Source: Trochalopteron elliotii (Eukaryota > Chordata > Aves > Passeriformes > Leiothrichidae). Taken from it: a DNA stretch of 64,000 bases. The stretch covers positions 20,910-84,909 of the forward strand of contig JANPWX010000152.1 of assembly GCA_024734555.1 (NCBI GenBank). Reading direction: 5' to 3'. The notes under the pieces are model-generated. The model worked only from the letters and a program-made list of their open reading frames with translations, had not been told where the DNA came from and ran no database searches. The translations under genes and the position numbers were made by a program. Below, piece after piece: positions 32,701-44,200 of the stretch. Every line of letters begins with the position of its first letter. The stretch's first letter is position 1.

Positions 32701-35700
32701 TTGATGGGCAGGTCACTGGGTTAGCTCTTGTTTCTATGGCTGATATCCAAGCCTGAGAGAGTAATTTTCAATTACTGTGCCTTCTCCTGTTGTTGTCTTT
32801 GAAAGCCACTACTTCCTTTTCCCTCCATACCAAAGACAATATAGGGCAAGGACAAAACCAAGGATGCTGGGCTGCTGGGAAAGAGGGAACCTTTGGGCAC
32901 TGCTGCCCAAACATGAGCATTCAGGTGAGTTGGAGTGCAGGAGCTTAACCTAAGCAATCTATCAGAGAAACCTTTGGGATGGGGCTGGCTGCTGGAAAAA
33001 TGAGTTGCTGCAGGTAGGCTGTGTAGTGGCACCTCTGGTGTCCCACAGGTTGCCTGCCCTACATACCCTGACCTATATAAAACCTGAACCAGGTTTTACA
33101 CACAGCACACTTTCCCCTGTCATGTGGGAAAACGGATTCTGCACCAAGCTCTGTTTGTCTGGAAAACCTGAATTGTTTGTGTTCTGCTTGTGCAAAGTTG
33201 CTTCTGTGGCTTCCTGGAGCTGAAATCTCCCTGGCTCCTGACCTTCAGCAGATCCTTTAGGACTTTCCTAGCAGGGACTTAACTGAGATTTTTAAAAATA
33301 TCTTGTGTTTACAAACGTGTGCTGAAAAATGTGCAGCTTATTCTCACTGACCATCCCCCTGTCCTTTCTCCCACTCTTTTGTGTGGAGACAAAATACTGC
33401 TAAAATATCAAAATCTGTAGGATTTGACTTGGAAGGTGGTTTTGGATGCTGTGCTTGGGAATAACACCTTTAGACTTGTATTTTTCCTGCCATGTTCTAG
33501 AAAATTATTCTTACCTCAAAATACATATTTATTAATGGAAATACTCATCCTGATTAATTTCTAAAATGGAAATTAATGTCACTGAAATTTCTCCACATCA
33601 AAGGATTCACACAGGTATTTTTAACTGTTGCTTTACCTATTCATGCTATTTCGGAGGAAATACTATTTTATTTGAGTATGGGTTTGAGGTTTTTTCTTTT
33701 GGGGAGGGCTGTTTTACAGGAGTACTTCAGGATTTTTTTTTTTGTCTTTTAACCTTTTTAATGTTTAATGACATGAAAATGAAGGGAAGAATATATTAAA
33801 GCAGAAGAAGCAAATCTATGAACTTCTTGCACATTTCCTCACTGTCTTAATAGAGACCATGATTTAATCTCAAATAAGTTTTGTGGTTTTTGTCCTCTCC
33901 TCACAGATTCTTCTCTATGTTGAAAAACAGTTATTGAATCTTCTCTTGGATCTGTATTTTCTTCTTGTCATATATCACTGAGGAAGGGAGCGGAATTGTT
34001 TTGGGGCAGAATTTTAGGGCTTAAAAAAAAATTGGACAGCAGTAATCTGCTTTTTTTTTTCTCTCTAGTATTTCACAGGGAAATATCCCTGGAATGTGTT
34101 TTCCTCTGAAAGAAATAATTTAAACCTAAGTGAAACTTCTTTTGTAGCATCTGTAAGGGATCCAAGGAGCTGATCATTGTCTGTCTGTACTGCCAGCAAT
34201 CTTGGTCAGCCCAGACCTGCAGTTTTGCTCATTTCAGGTTATTTGCATGGTCTGCCTTATAAATCATTCTATTTCAATTACACAGGACAGCAAAAATTTA
34301 ATGTCTTTCAGCACAATCAGGCTGGTGCAGAATAAATAAAATAATACCAGAAATTGCTGCCTGTTAAACTTGGATTGCTTGGATGAATTTTTTTCGGCTT
34401 TTTTTTTTTTTTTTTTAGTTAATTTCATGTACTTATTCTGGATTTAGCATTAGCAGGGTATGAAGCTGGCCTCTACCTGGGTTTTAAAGGATGTTGCAGC
34501 CTCAGGCCTCTTTCAAAAATTTGTTGCAGGATTAGGGCTGTTTGATTTTGCAGTAGGAACTCTTTGGGGTTTTTTTTTTTTTAATTTGATATACATAGAT
34601 GGATTTCAGGGACACGCAAACCAAGCTGAGAGAAAAATGTCCAGGCAAACTTCAGGCACTTGGAACTTATTTTAACAGCTCCTGGATAGAAATGTTCAGC
34701 TACTCACTGTAATTTTGCAGGACTTAGGGACCCATAATTGCTTTAAGTCTTTGCTTCTCTATTTTAATTATTTCCTGGTATGCCATCTTGTATGTTTGGT
34801 TATTTTTTAATTCTGACTGTATTTCATGGACAGCTCCTGTGTAATTTGGTGTCTGTCCTAATCTTCAGACACAATCAGTGTAGTAGGGCATGAAAGGAAA
34901 TGCTGCCTCATCTTCACTTCCACAATGATAAAGCTTTTTGACCTTCCTAGTATTTAACTTCTGTCTTTCCCCTCAGATTTCTTTAATGCAAAAGCTAATT
35001 TTTTCTGGGAGAGAATAAAGAGGGAGGGGAATCTTGGAATTAAAACCAACCCCCCATCTAAAACCATGTACCAAGTGCTAAAACAAAAATGAATTAATTG
35101 CTTTAAGATAAAATTGGTCTTTGACTGAAAACACGTTTATCATACAGTGCTTAAGTCACAGAGCGTCATTTATTGATGGGAAGTGATGAAAGACAAGGTT
35201 AGTCAGTGCAGGCTTGATCATGAAATTGCAATTTTATTAATGGATGCAGAACCTTATTATTGTTTTCCAGAATATGAAAAAGAGGCAGGGTATCTGTGGC
35301 TGTGAGTGATAGACAACTCACTAAGCTTTTATTCAATTTGCTTAATTTCACTAGGATTTGCACAGTAAAATTCAGTGTTTACAGGTATGTGAGCCTCTTA
35401 GCTTTGTACCTGGAGAACAACAATAGATTTATTGCCAATTCCTCTTTGGGAAAGGCAAAAAAAGAAGTGTATCAACAATTGCATAAAAATGCCAGTAACT
35501 TGAAGAAGCATGGTCATTTTGTGACTTTTGAGCTACAAAATAACATCATCTCTAAAGCCTTAAGTCCCAAAGCATAATATCAAAAAAGGGGATTTGCCTA
35601 ATGGGAATTAAAAAAAAAAAAAATAAAAAACCAAAAATTCGTGCTCTGCCACAGATTGGACCAGAAGCAAATGCTGAAGAGGGAGCTCATCATTATTCTC

Positions 35701-35869
35701 TCTTCTAAAAGAAGAGAAAATTGAAGGACAGCAGCCTTGATCTTATTGAGAAGAAGATTGAAACGAAAGACAAGGTTGCTTGTTCTCTCTTCAGAAGGGT
35801 CTGAAAGCTAAATTGCAAAATCAATTTACTGTGGTTACTGTAACAATTAAACTGACGTGATGAAAAGAT
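29716..35869. other. Gene-free region
   Basis: This is AT-rich desert without recognised exons, RNA genes or dispersed repeats. Homopolymer T runs occur at about 33736, 34393 and 34569, and an A run at about 35611. Open frames of up to about 130 codons show no domain or splice support. Confidence 0.5.
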
Positions 35870-35888
35870 GGAGGAGGAGGAGGAGGAT
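35870..35888 (+). repeat. (GGA)n purine tract
   Basis: About six GGA triplets lie just before the large minisatellite array. Confidence 0.9.
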
Positions 35889-35984
35889 GGCTCAGAGAAT
35901 CCACCCCCACAAAATATCTGTGTGTGCAGGTGGCAAGTGTTGGAGCTGCCAAGGGTAGAGCTGCCTTTCCTCTGATGTGACAGG

Positions 35985-36830
35985 CGGCCATCTCCTCCCA
36001 TTTTCCATCTCCTCCCAAGGTCTGTGCTGCTTTCCCTGCTCAGATTTCCCTCCTGTGGCAATTTTTGGGAGTTTTTACCCCCTGGTTCTGATTTTTGGGT
36101 GTCACTCGTGGGCAGCCATCTCCTCTCCTTTCTCCATCTCCTCCGACTGTCTGTGCTGGTTTATCTGCTCAGCTTCCCTTCCTCTGGCAATTTTTGGGGT
36201 TTAACCCCCAATCCTGTCTTTTTGGGTGTCCCTCAAGTAGGTGTCTGTATCCTCCCATTTTCCACCTCCCCCCAAGGTCCATACTGCTTTCCCTGCTCAG
36301 ATATCTATCCCTCTGGTGGTAATTTGTGGGGGCTTTCAACCCTAGCTCTGTTTTTTCAGGCATCCCCACAAACAGGCGGTTATCTCCTCCCCAGGTCTGG
36401 TTTTCCCTGCTCAGATCTGCCTCCTGTGGTGATTTTTGGAGGTTTTAACCTCCTTTTTCTGATTTTTTGGGTGTCACTCACATAGGCAGCCATCTCCTCT
36501 CCTTTCTCCATCTCCTCTAATGGTCCATGCTGGTTTATCTGCTCAGCTTCCCTTCCTCTGGCAGTTTTTGGAGTTTTAACCCCCAATCCTGTTTTTTTGG
36601 GTGTCCCTCGAACAGGTGTCTGTCTCCTCCTGAGGTCTGTGTTGTTTTCCCTGCTGAGATATCTATCCCTCTGGTGGTAACTTGTGGGGGTTTTCAACCC
36701 TAGCTCTGTTTTTTCGGGCGTCCCCACAAACAGGCAGCTATCTCCTCCCCAGGTCTGCTTTTCCCTGCTCAGATTTCCCCCTTGTGGGGGTTTTCACCCC
36801 CTAATCCTGTTGTTTTGGGTCATCCTCCCT
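35985..36830. repeat. Minisatellite with A-B-C higher-order structure
   Basis: Seven related monomers of about 112-132 bp share the layout TCTCCTCCC..., TGCTCAG, a T/C-rich part, then TTTTTGG and a GGGTGTC-like end. The CTGCTCAG anchors fall at 36036, 36165, 36293, 36407, 36539, 36651 (as CTGCTGAG) and 36765. Monomer types are ordered A-B-C-A-B-C-A: A carries CAGAT(T/C)(T/G)CC(C/T), B carries CAGCTTCCCTTCCTCTGG, C carries GAGATATCTATCCCTCTGG or CAGATATCTATCC. The higher-order period is 371 bp, then 358 bp. Open frames of up to 153 codons through the array are repeat artefacts. Confidence 0.92.
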
Positions 36831-36869
36831 ATCCCAGGCTGCCACCCTGCTGGTGTGTTTGCCCACCAC

Positions 36870-37520
36870 CAGCAGTTGACTGCTCTCCCATTTATATTAA
36901 TTGAACATGCTGTATTCTGCACACACCGCTGATTACCCTCATTTATTTCGGCTCCTAAAGACCCGAGGATTTCTGTTGCCTCGCCCTCCCTGCATTGTTT
37001 TACTCATTTGGCTCCAATTAGCCTTGGCTAATGAAAATACATTATACCGAGCCTCTCGTTACCCTGTTGCAGTTTCTAATGACATAATTTGTGAGTTTTG
37101 AGCCTTCTCGAGTAGAGACATTAGGAGTTGCATTACAGTTTCTTCGGTGGAGTGGAGAAATATTAATTGCAGGCATCTGGGCTCCTTCCTTTAAAGAAGG
37201 CTGGTGATTTTTACTTAACTAATAAATGTTGACATAATCAGGGAGCTATCAGCACCATATGTTGGCCTTTTGTGAGATGCAGATCTTATCCCTGCCCGGC
37301 TGGGTAAGGAAATGCTTCAGCGTTAGCACCATGTCTTGGTATATTTTTAAAGCATCACTCAGCACAGGCAGATTGCTGTGGAGAGAAGAGATGAAACCTA
37401 TCTTTAAAGAGCAGGTGGGGCCGTTTCCCCAGCCATCCAGGTGAGGTTATCTTTAATGATAAACAGATGCCAAGAGCCGCGTGTGCTGCCGTGCTTATCT
37501 CGCGTGGTATTTGCAGAGCC
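36870..37520. promoter_or_regulatory. Candidate conserved non-coding enhancer
   Basis: The segment is repeat-free with dense homeodomain-type sites (ATTAATTGAAC, CAATTAGCC, GGCTAATGAAAA, CTAATGACATAA, TATTAATTGCAGG) and GATA/TGATAA sites (GCAGATCTTATC, TTAATGATAAACAG, GTGCTTATCTCG). CpGs are retained in an AT-rich setting. This is how deeply conserved developmental enhancers tend to look. No alignment was made. The likely target, if any, is a neighbouring developmental gene such as EPHA3. Confidence 0.35.
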
Positions 37521-37978
37521 CCTTTTTGTTAGCAGAGCTTTGCCCTGGGGACTCCAGGGGAGAGGGTGGAAGGGAGCCAGAGCGAGCAGTCAGCCGTCTG
37601 TTCCTGTGTGGGAACATCTCCTCTCCCTCCCTTTTCCTTTCGGGAATGTCGTGTGCAAACATCGGGCCCTGAGGAGGCCGCTGCAATTAATGAGATTTGA
37701 GGGTCGAACCTTGAAGGAGAGGTGTGTGTGCTCCTGCCCTTCACGCAGGGATTGATGCTGCTCTCCTGCCTCACCACGCCGCAGAGTTAATTCAAAGGGG
37801 GGAAAAAAATGTATCAAGATTGTAAAAAAAAAAATTAAATAAATAAAATTTAAGGATGTGATGCATACTGCCAAAAGGCAGGGATAATACTTCATTGTGT
37901 CTAGTCCAAGCTGGGTTTTGACAGAGCACGCTTCAGCCCTGAAAGATCTGCGTATCCTCCCTCCTGTTCCTTCCTTAC
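37521..37978. other. Gene-free sequence
   Basis: Mixed-composition sequence with an A-rich simple stretch at 37826-37850. No exon was recognised on the + strand. It would be intron if the minus-strand exon-like segment that follows is real. Confidence 0.4.
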
Positions 37979-38226
37979 CTGTTGGCTGCCTCGACAAGGA
38001 AGCTTCACAAAATGTCCCCCCATCTGTCTCTATTCTTTGGAGGAGTTTCTTTGGCCTGTTCTCCTCTGAATTTTTTCTGAAAACTTTCATGGCCTTGTTT
38101 CTGAGAGGAAGGGGGACATGATCTGGGGGCAGCTGGGTGGATAAGGCTGCCGTACCTCAGGGATGTTTTTTCTGCCGTCAGTCTTCAAAAACGTGTAGAA
38201 AAAGAGGTTGTTTAGCACATAAGTAG
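37979..38226 (-). other. Minus-strand exon-like segment (candidate lncRNA or unannotated exon)
   Basis: On the minus strand, a long pyrimidine tract and CACAG (rc of 38227-38231) precede this segment, and a consensus donor CAG/GTAAGG follows it (rc of 37973-37979). Internally there is a second acceptor-like CCTTCCTCTCAG (exon would start at 38100) and a GAG/GTACGG donor-like site at 38155. From 38224 one frame reads TYVLNNLFFYTFLKTDGRKN. From an ATG near 38090 another reads MKVFRKNSEENRPKKLLQRI up to the donor. The two frames do not join across a plausible intron, since about 55 bp is too short. I recognise neither peptide. Confidence 0.25.
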
Positions 38227-38231
38227 CTGTG

Positions 38232-41200
38232 AAAAAGGAAGGGGGAAGGTATGGGGAGGCATTATAAGCTGTGGCATGATTTGAGTGGCTGCCTGGTAGC
38301 GTTCCACATAGACCTCTTTGTCTGGGGCAGCAGTTGGCTGCCTGACAAGGACTGGGAGGATCAATTCTTCTCCATCAATCACTCTCTCCTCAGCGTGGGC
38401 CGGCGAGGAGGATCGGGTTCCCCCAGCACGAGGTGTTCCATTTCCCCATTTATGGGATCACTGGGGCCTCCCCAGCCCCACTGGGGTGTGGGGTGGCCGT
38501 GGCTGGCTGGGTCCCCTCCAGGTGAGCACGGCCTCGGTGACAGGGCCTCGTCCCTACCCCAAGGAGCTGCAGCTGGCACAGCTTCCAGGGGGTTGAGGAC
38601 TTCTAGGAAGGACAAGTGCTCTTGCTGGAGCAACAGCCAGGATCATGAAGTGTCGCCTTGTTATCACAACCCTTGGTTTCATGTGTTTGTGTTGTCTTGC
38701 CAAATTTTTCACCCTGGGTTTTACGGAACAGAGCAGTATGTGCTTTGCTCCTGACTCCCTTTCAATCCCTGTGTGTGCTCAGAAGAGGTGAGCTGGGCTG
38801 CTGCTGTATTTATCCCTCTTTTGGTTTGGCACCAGCAAAAGGGAGAATTATTTAGGAGACCCATTATCAGGTTGCACTCTAAAAGCAGCACACAAAATGT
38901 GTTTACTTGATTTGTTGGTTCATATTCTTTATTTCTTGCCTGAAGGCAACACAGGAGTTGATATGTCATGAATACAAGCTGAGAATAACTAATTTTATTT
39001 ATTTATTTATGAAATAAAATTGTGCCCTCTCCAGTAGCTTGTCCCATTTTAGTATTAACTGCAGGTACTTCCTCCACACAAATCAGCAATCCAGGCAAAT
39101 GCAAGCCTATAGTGTCCCTGGAGATAACAAAATAATGTTTTTCAGTGAATGAGAAATAAGGGTTAGAGTTAGGACTGTTCCCTAACCAGCCATGTGGCAT
39201 CTTCCCAAAATGAACTGCCAGAGAGTCGTGTGACAAAAAAGTACATTTTTACCTCAAGAACCTTTTAGGATGAAGAACCTTGCTCTGATGGGCAAACTTG
39301 TGTTATCCTGATGGTGAGAGGATGGAGGAGCATTGCTCATCCCATTCTGGCCTGATGGTTTGAAGAGTAACAATGAATTTTATTGTTTTTTGTGACAATT
39401 AGGGTTGTCCCTGGCTGAGGTGGATCTCACAGCAGGGGTCTGGGTGGGCTGTGTGAAGGTGGGGATGTGCTGGGGTGGCTCTCAGTGCCAGCTCTGCCTT
39501 TGGAGCTGGGGGTACTTTTTGCTTTGCTGGCTCCTCTGGTGGATTTGCAGAGCAGGGAGAGGCTGGAGCCTTGTGAGGCAGAAAAGAGGAGGAGGCTGAG
39601 GTGCCACCAGAGGAGATTTGGCACGTGGAGGGGGCAGGGAGCCAGAAGGGCTTGTTCTCCTCTGCTGGCAGGGTGACTCTGAGCATGCAAAGCGAGGAAA
39701 ATCTACTTGAAAAATGAATTTTTAGATGAGAAGTGTCACTTAAGTAAGAAAGCACAATGTGACTGCTCTTCTCTATTAAGATATGACATGGAGACATACA
39801 AACACACTTTGTGGTGTCCAGAGCACCATGACCCAGTTTCTTCTTGATTCCCTTCCCTACTCCTTTTTTAAAAAAAAAAAAGATTTGGAGAGATAGTGCT
39901 AGAATACAAGATGAGAACAGAAATCGTTGGGCAGTCTTTCAGTTAAGGAGACTTTTATCCTTTAAATAAATCCACCCTGCCATAGAGTGGAAAGCTAAGT
40001 GGGGCAGGAGGAAAAGAGCTCCTGAGAGGACAGGCTTATTGATCCCATAATGAATAGTCTTGTGTTAATCTTGCTGAGGCAGTGTCTCAAGACTTATGGC
40101 ATTTGGCTGGAGGAAAAGACGTGTGTGTGTGTAAATTCATGTTTCCATGAAGTGTTCCAGCCATGTTTTGATGTGCTGGCTGAAATATTATGGTCAGGCT
40201 AAATCAAAGCTGGCTGCTTTGGTTTGCCTGCTCAAATCCTGCCTCCACCTGTTTTTTGAGGACAACAGGAGATTGTTGTGAGGGAAGTGTGATTCCCTGT
40301 AACAACAGGAGGGTGTGAACCATGACAGTGGTACTGCCATTTGAATAAGGTGGCTAAAGAGACATTTTAAAGTGTTTAACCTGAATAAAAGGCTTATCCA
40401 GCTGTAGAAGCCATCACTGGTGTACCCTGGTACATTTTGGTGACAGCCTGTGTGTGTGTCTGGACCAAGACCTGATCTCTGTGCAGTGTCCCATGTGAGA
40501 GCTGCTGATCCCAACTGCAAAGCTAAGGTTGTGTCCTCTCTGCTGTTCATTAAGGATGCTGGACAAATCTTGCCTTTATTAATTAACCAAAGCCATGCCC
40601 ACTGTAAGGGGAGATAAATCCAGTAATTTTGTGAAGTTTATTTGTTTATTCAAGGTTAAAATCTGGCGCAGTGGCCTTTATTTGAATGGGGATTGAGTAA
40701 TGTCACCAACAAATTCAAGGGCAAATGTCCTGGGGTCATCTCCTTGTTTGGATGTTGCATCACCCCTCCCTGTTTTTAATTGAGGTTTGCTCTTTCTGGG
40801 CCCACTTTACAGTCTTAAATGTAGGAATAAAAAAAGTTTTGAAGAGTTTATTTTTCAGAGGTTCAGTGTCACTGTTCTTGCTGGATTGATAATCTTAATG
40901 GGTTATGTTTGGAATGGTTCCAAATTCTAATTTTGGAAATTGAATTGTTTTAGTGATTAAACAAAGTAACTGAGGGCATCACCCTATTAAATAAGATATT
41001 TCATGCATATGATTAATTGTAATCTCAATATAAATCGTTTTGATTTAGAGATTAATGTTGATTCTTTGCTTCAAATTTACTGTCCATTTGTTTTCTTAAT
41101 TAAAATTAAAGGTAGAAGACAGATAGCAGAAGAACCTCTTCAGGATGTTGATGTTCACTTTGTTAAATAGAACATTTTTCATTAGGAGGCTCAGAAGTAA

Positions 41201-44200
41201 TAGGCTTGGTATAACTATATTAACCCTCAGACAATAGTGGATAGATTGTATGGGTTTTCTATTGCTGGCTAAGCTTGTCATGCTTTAGATCACTTAAAAA
41301 ATATTGGTAGCTGATCTTCTGGCTTGAATGCAGTCCCTTTCAAAATTAAAAGGTAGCCTTTGAAAAATAGCTTCCTGCTTTTTAGAGAGGAAATTTCTCC
41401 ACCATGCCACTTGAAGAGAGTGTATTTAAAAGTATATCATGTTCCCAAGTCAAAATAAGAGTGTGTAGGGGTAGAGGGAAAGTCTCCTGTTCCCCATCAC
41501 ACAAAGCATCTATACCTGGTCCTGCTCCAAATGGATCCAGCATCAAATCAACTTTTATAAATGGTTATCTTTTCATTGCTCAGCTGTAAAACTAAATCTA
41601 GTGGAGTGTGTTAATGCACTGTGTTATCTCTGGCTATGAAAGCCAGGAACAGTACAAGGGCAGTATTGACACCACACTTCCAATATATGCTGAGCAAAAT
41701 GCACATGAAATGCTTTATAATGCACAGGGAAGCCATAGAAAGGGTTTGTTGTGTTCATGCAGCAGAAAGGTAACAACATTAAAAGCTTTTTAGTGCAAGG
41801 ATGTTGGGCTTTTGGGGAAAATGAATAGCACTGATAAAACTCCAAAGCTGCTTTGTATTGATGGGGTATGTTATGATACAACATGATGATCTTAATTCAT
41901 CTTAATAAGAATGCAAATTATTGCCACAGCAAAGCAGTGGTGAAGATCATTGGAGATCAAATAATGACAGCAAATCCCCCCACGTCACCACTCTGGTGCC
42001 TGATTGTGGTTTACAGCAGCAGCATCTCCTGCTTGATTTCTAGGAGATCTTGAGATAAGGCTGATCAAACTACAAAGGCAGAGGAAACTTGAAAAAAAAA
42101 AGTAATGCCCCAGAGAGCCATCAAATACACTGAAGTCATTTGTGATGGATGTCTGACTGATCTGATCCTTGGCTGCTGCTTGGTTTTCTGTGCTGTTCCT
42201 TCCCAAGATGCGTTTTCATGTGTTTTCATGTATTTTTTTTATGCAAATGAAAGCTTCTCTGCCCTTTAATGTGTAGACCAATTGCTCCATAGCAAGGTAG
42301 AAATCATCTGGCTCGTGTCTACAGCCTTTCATTGAGCCAAAGTCCTCTCCTTGCACAGCCACTTCTGATCAGATGGTGTTAGGCCATTTTCAGTTGTAAG
42401 CTTTGGGAGCTGGGGTTTGTGAGATACAGCTCTAATGAAGTAGCTTTTTTCCCCGCCACAAAATGGAGAATTCATCCAGTGTGAAGACTGTAGCTACCAT
42501 TTCAATAACAGCCATTTAAAATGTAACATTTATTATGCTGTGAATGGTTCAAAACTTGGTTCTGGTGCATTCCTGGCATTGCTCATGCAGCGAGCACTGC
42601 TAAGCATTCTGAAAACATAAACTCAATTTAGTATTTCCTGGTGTACTCCTCCTGTGAGAACTGATTCAAACCACTGCTAATATAGGGAAATCCTCCATCA
42701 GATTAATTTTCCAAAGAGTTTGTTCGTTTAAAATTTAAGGAACGTTTTCAGAAATCCTCCTATAATGTTTGCAATATCAACGCAACAGTGTACCCACACA
42801 ACGCATCAGTGATATGCAAGATTAAAAGCAGCTTCTGCTGTCTCAAAATGTGCTTTCTCACATGTCCTGTAGGACCAGCTTGTTTTCAAGATCTGTTACT
42901 GGTTGCCCTGTAGCTCCTAGCACTGTTTAAAATTTCCTTCTTTTCCAGATGTGCCTGTTCTGTGTGTTCATGGGGTGAGCAGGGTTTGGGCTCTGTGTCC
43001 TTGTCAGTTGTGCAAAACCAGCTGGATTGGAGAGGACAGCTCAGTGCTCCCTCTCTGCTGTTTGGTTTCCCAGAGAAGTCAAAGATAATGATAGGGGAAT
43101 GCTGCCCTAATTTAGGTTTTATTGGAGCCAACCTACCACTTTGTAAGCACTGCACACAGAGCTGTGTGCTCCCACTGGTCCCAGCAGTGTGCAAATCCCT
43201 AATTATCCCTTATCAATGGAGAACTTCCCATGGAGATCAAGGAGGCACTGAAGAACTGCAGAGAAGTACCTGTCTATTTATCCTTTCAAAGTCCTTCCAA
43301 GGGAGGAAAAGGAAGCCCTTGGGCTGCTCTCACATTACTCACCCCAGGAGGATGGGGACACTTTCCCTTTTGGTGAACTCCTTGGCACAAGGGAGTAAAT
43401 GCATCATCTTCTCTTTAGGAACAAAGCCTTGCTTTCCTTTGCTCCCTCTTGTTATATGTGAACCAATTTGTTCCTGGTGCATTTTGTCCCTTTCTGGTTA
43501 GCTTTGTGTCTTGTCTTTAATGCACTGTGATTAATGTTGGTTCTTTTGTATTCCTCAGCCATGTAAACTTGTTTTTGACATATGATTTATGTTTCTTTCT
43601 GTTTTCAAGTGCCTCTTTCTGGCACAGCCGTGATGGTCTTGCTATGCATTCTGTTCCTCTCTATCAGAAGAAAAGCTGTTTTGCTTAAAATAATTATGTA
43701 TGTACATACACATGCTTTTTTTTTTTTTTGACTGCTGTAATTCACAGTGTTATTTATTACTCCCATATGTCAAATTCTCAATTGCTTCTCTTCTATTCTC
43801 CTGTTAGTCAGGACTGGAGCAGAAATAACTCTCCTCTAGTACTTTCACTAGATTTAATTTTTTTGGTAGCTCGAGGTGGTTAGAGGAGTTTATCCAGAGA
43901 TAATCCCATTGAATTCCAAGTGGTCAGTGTGGCTTTGTGCTGCTTTATCAACATCCCTAGATGAAGTTCTCTTCCCTATGCATCAGTGGCTTCTTTTCTG
44001 GGCTGCTTTAGATCTGGTCATAGTAAACAGTGACATCACCCTTGGGGTTTTATTTTTCCTTTTTTTTTTTTGTGGTCTTTTTTCCTCACTTCACATTGAA
44101 TTACACTTGGTATTTAATGTAATAAATTTGTGTGTTCTTCCTACAGAGTGGGTGATGCTCAGTTGTGGATTTTGCCCAGGAAAATCTCTTCTAGTGCTGG

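Noticed and set aside
36024..36727. Open frames of 115-153 codons on both strands
   Set aside because: They are products of the higher-order minisatellite; the peptides are repetitive translations of C/T-rich monomers.
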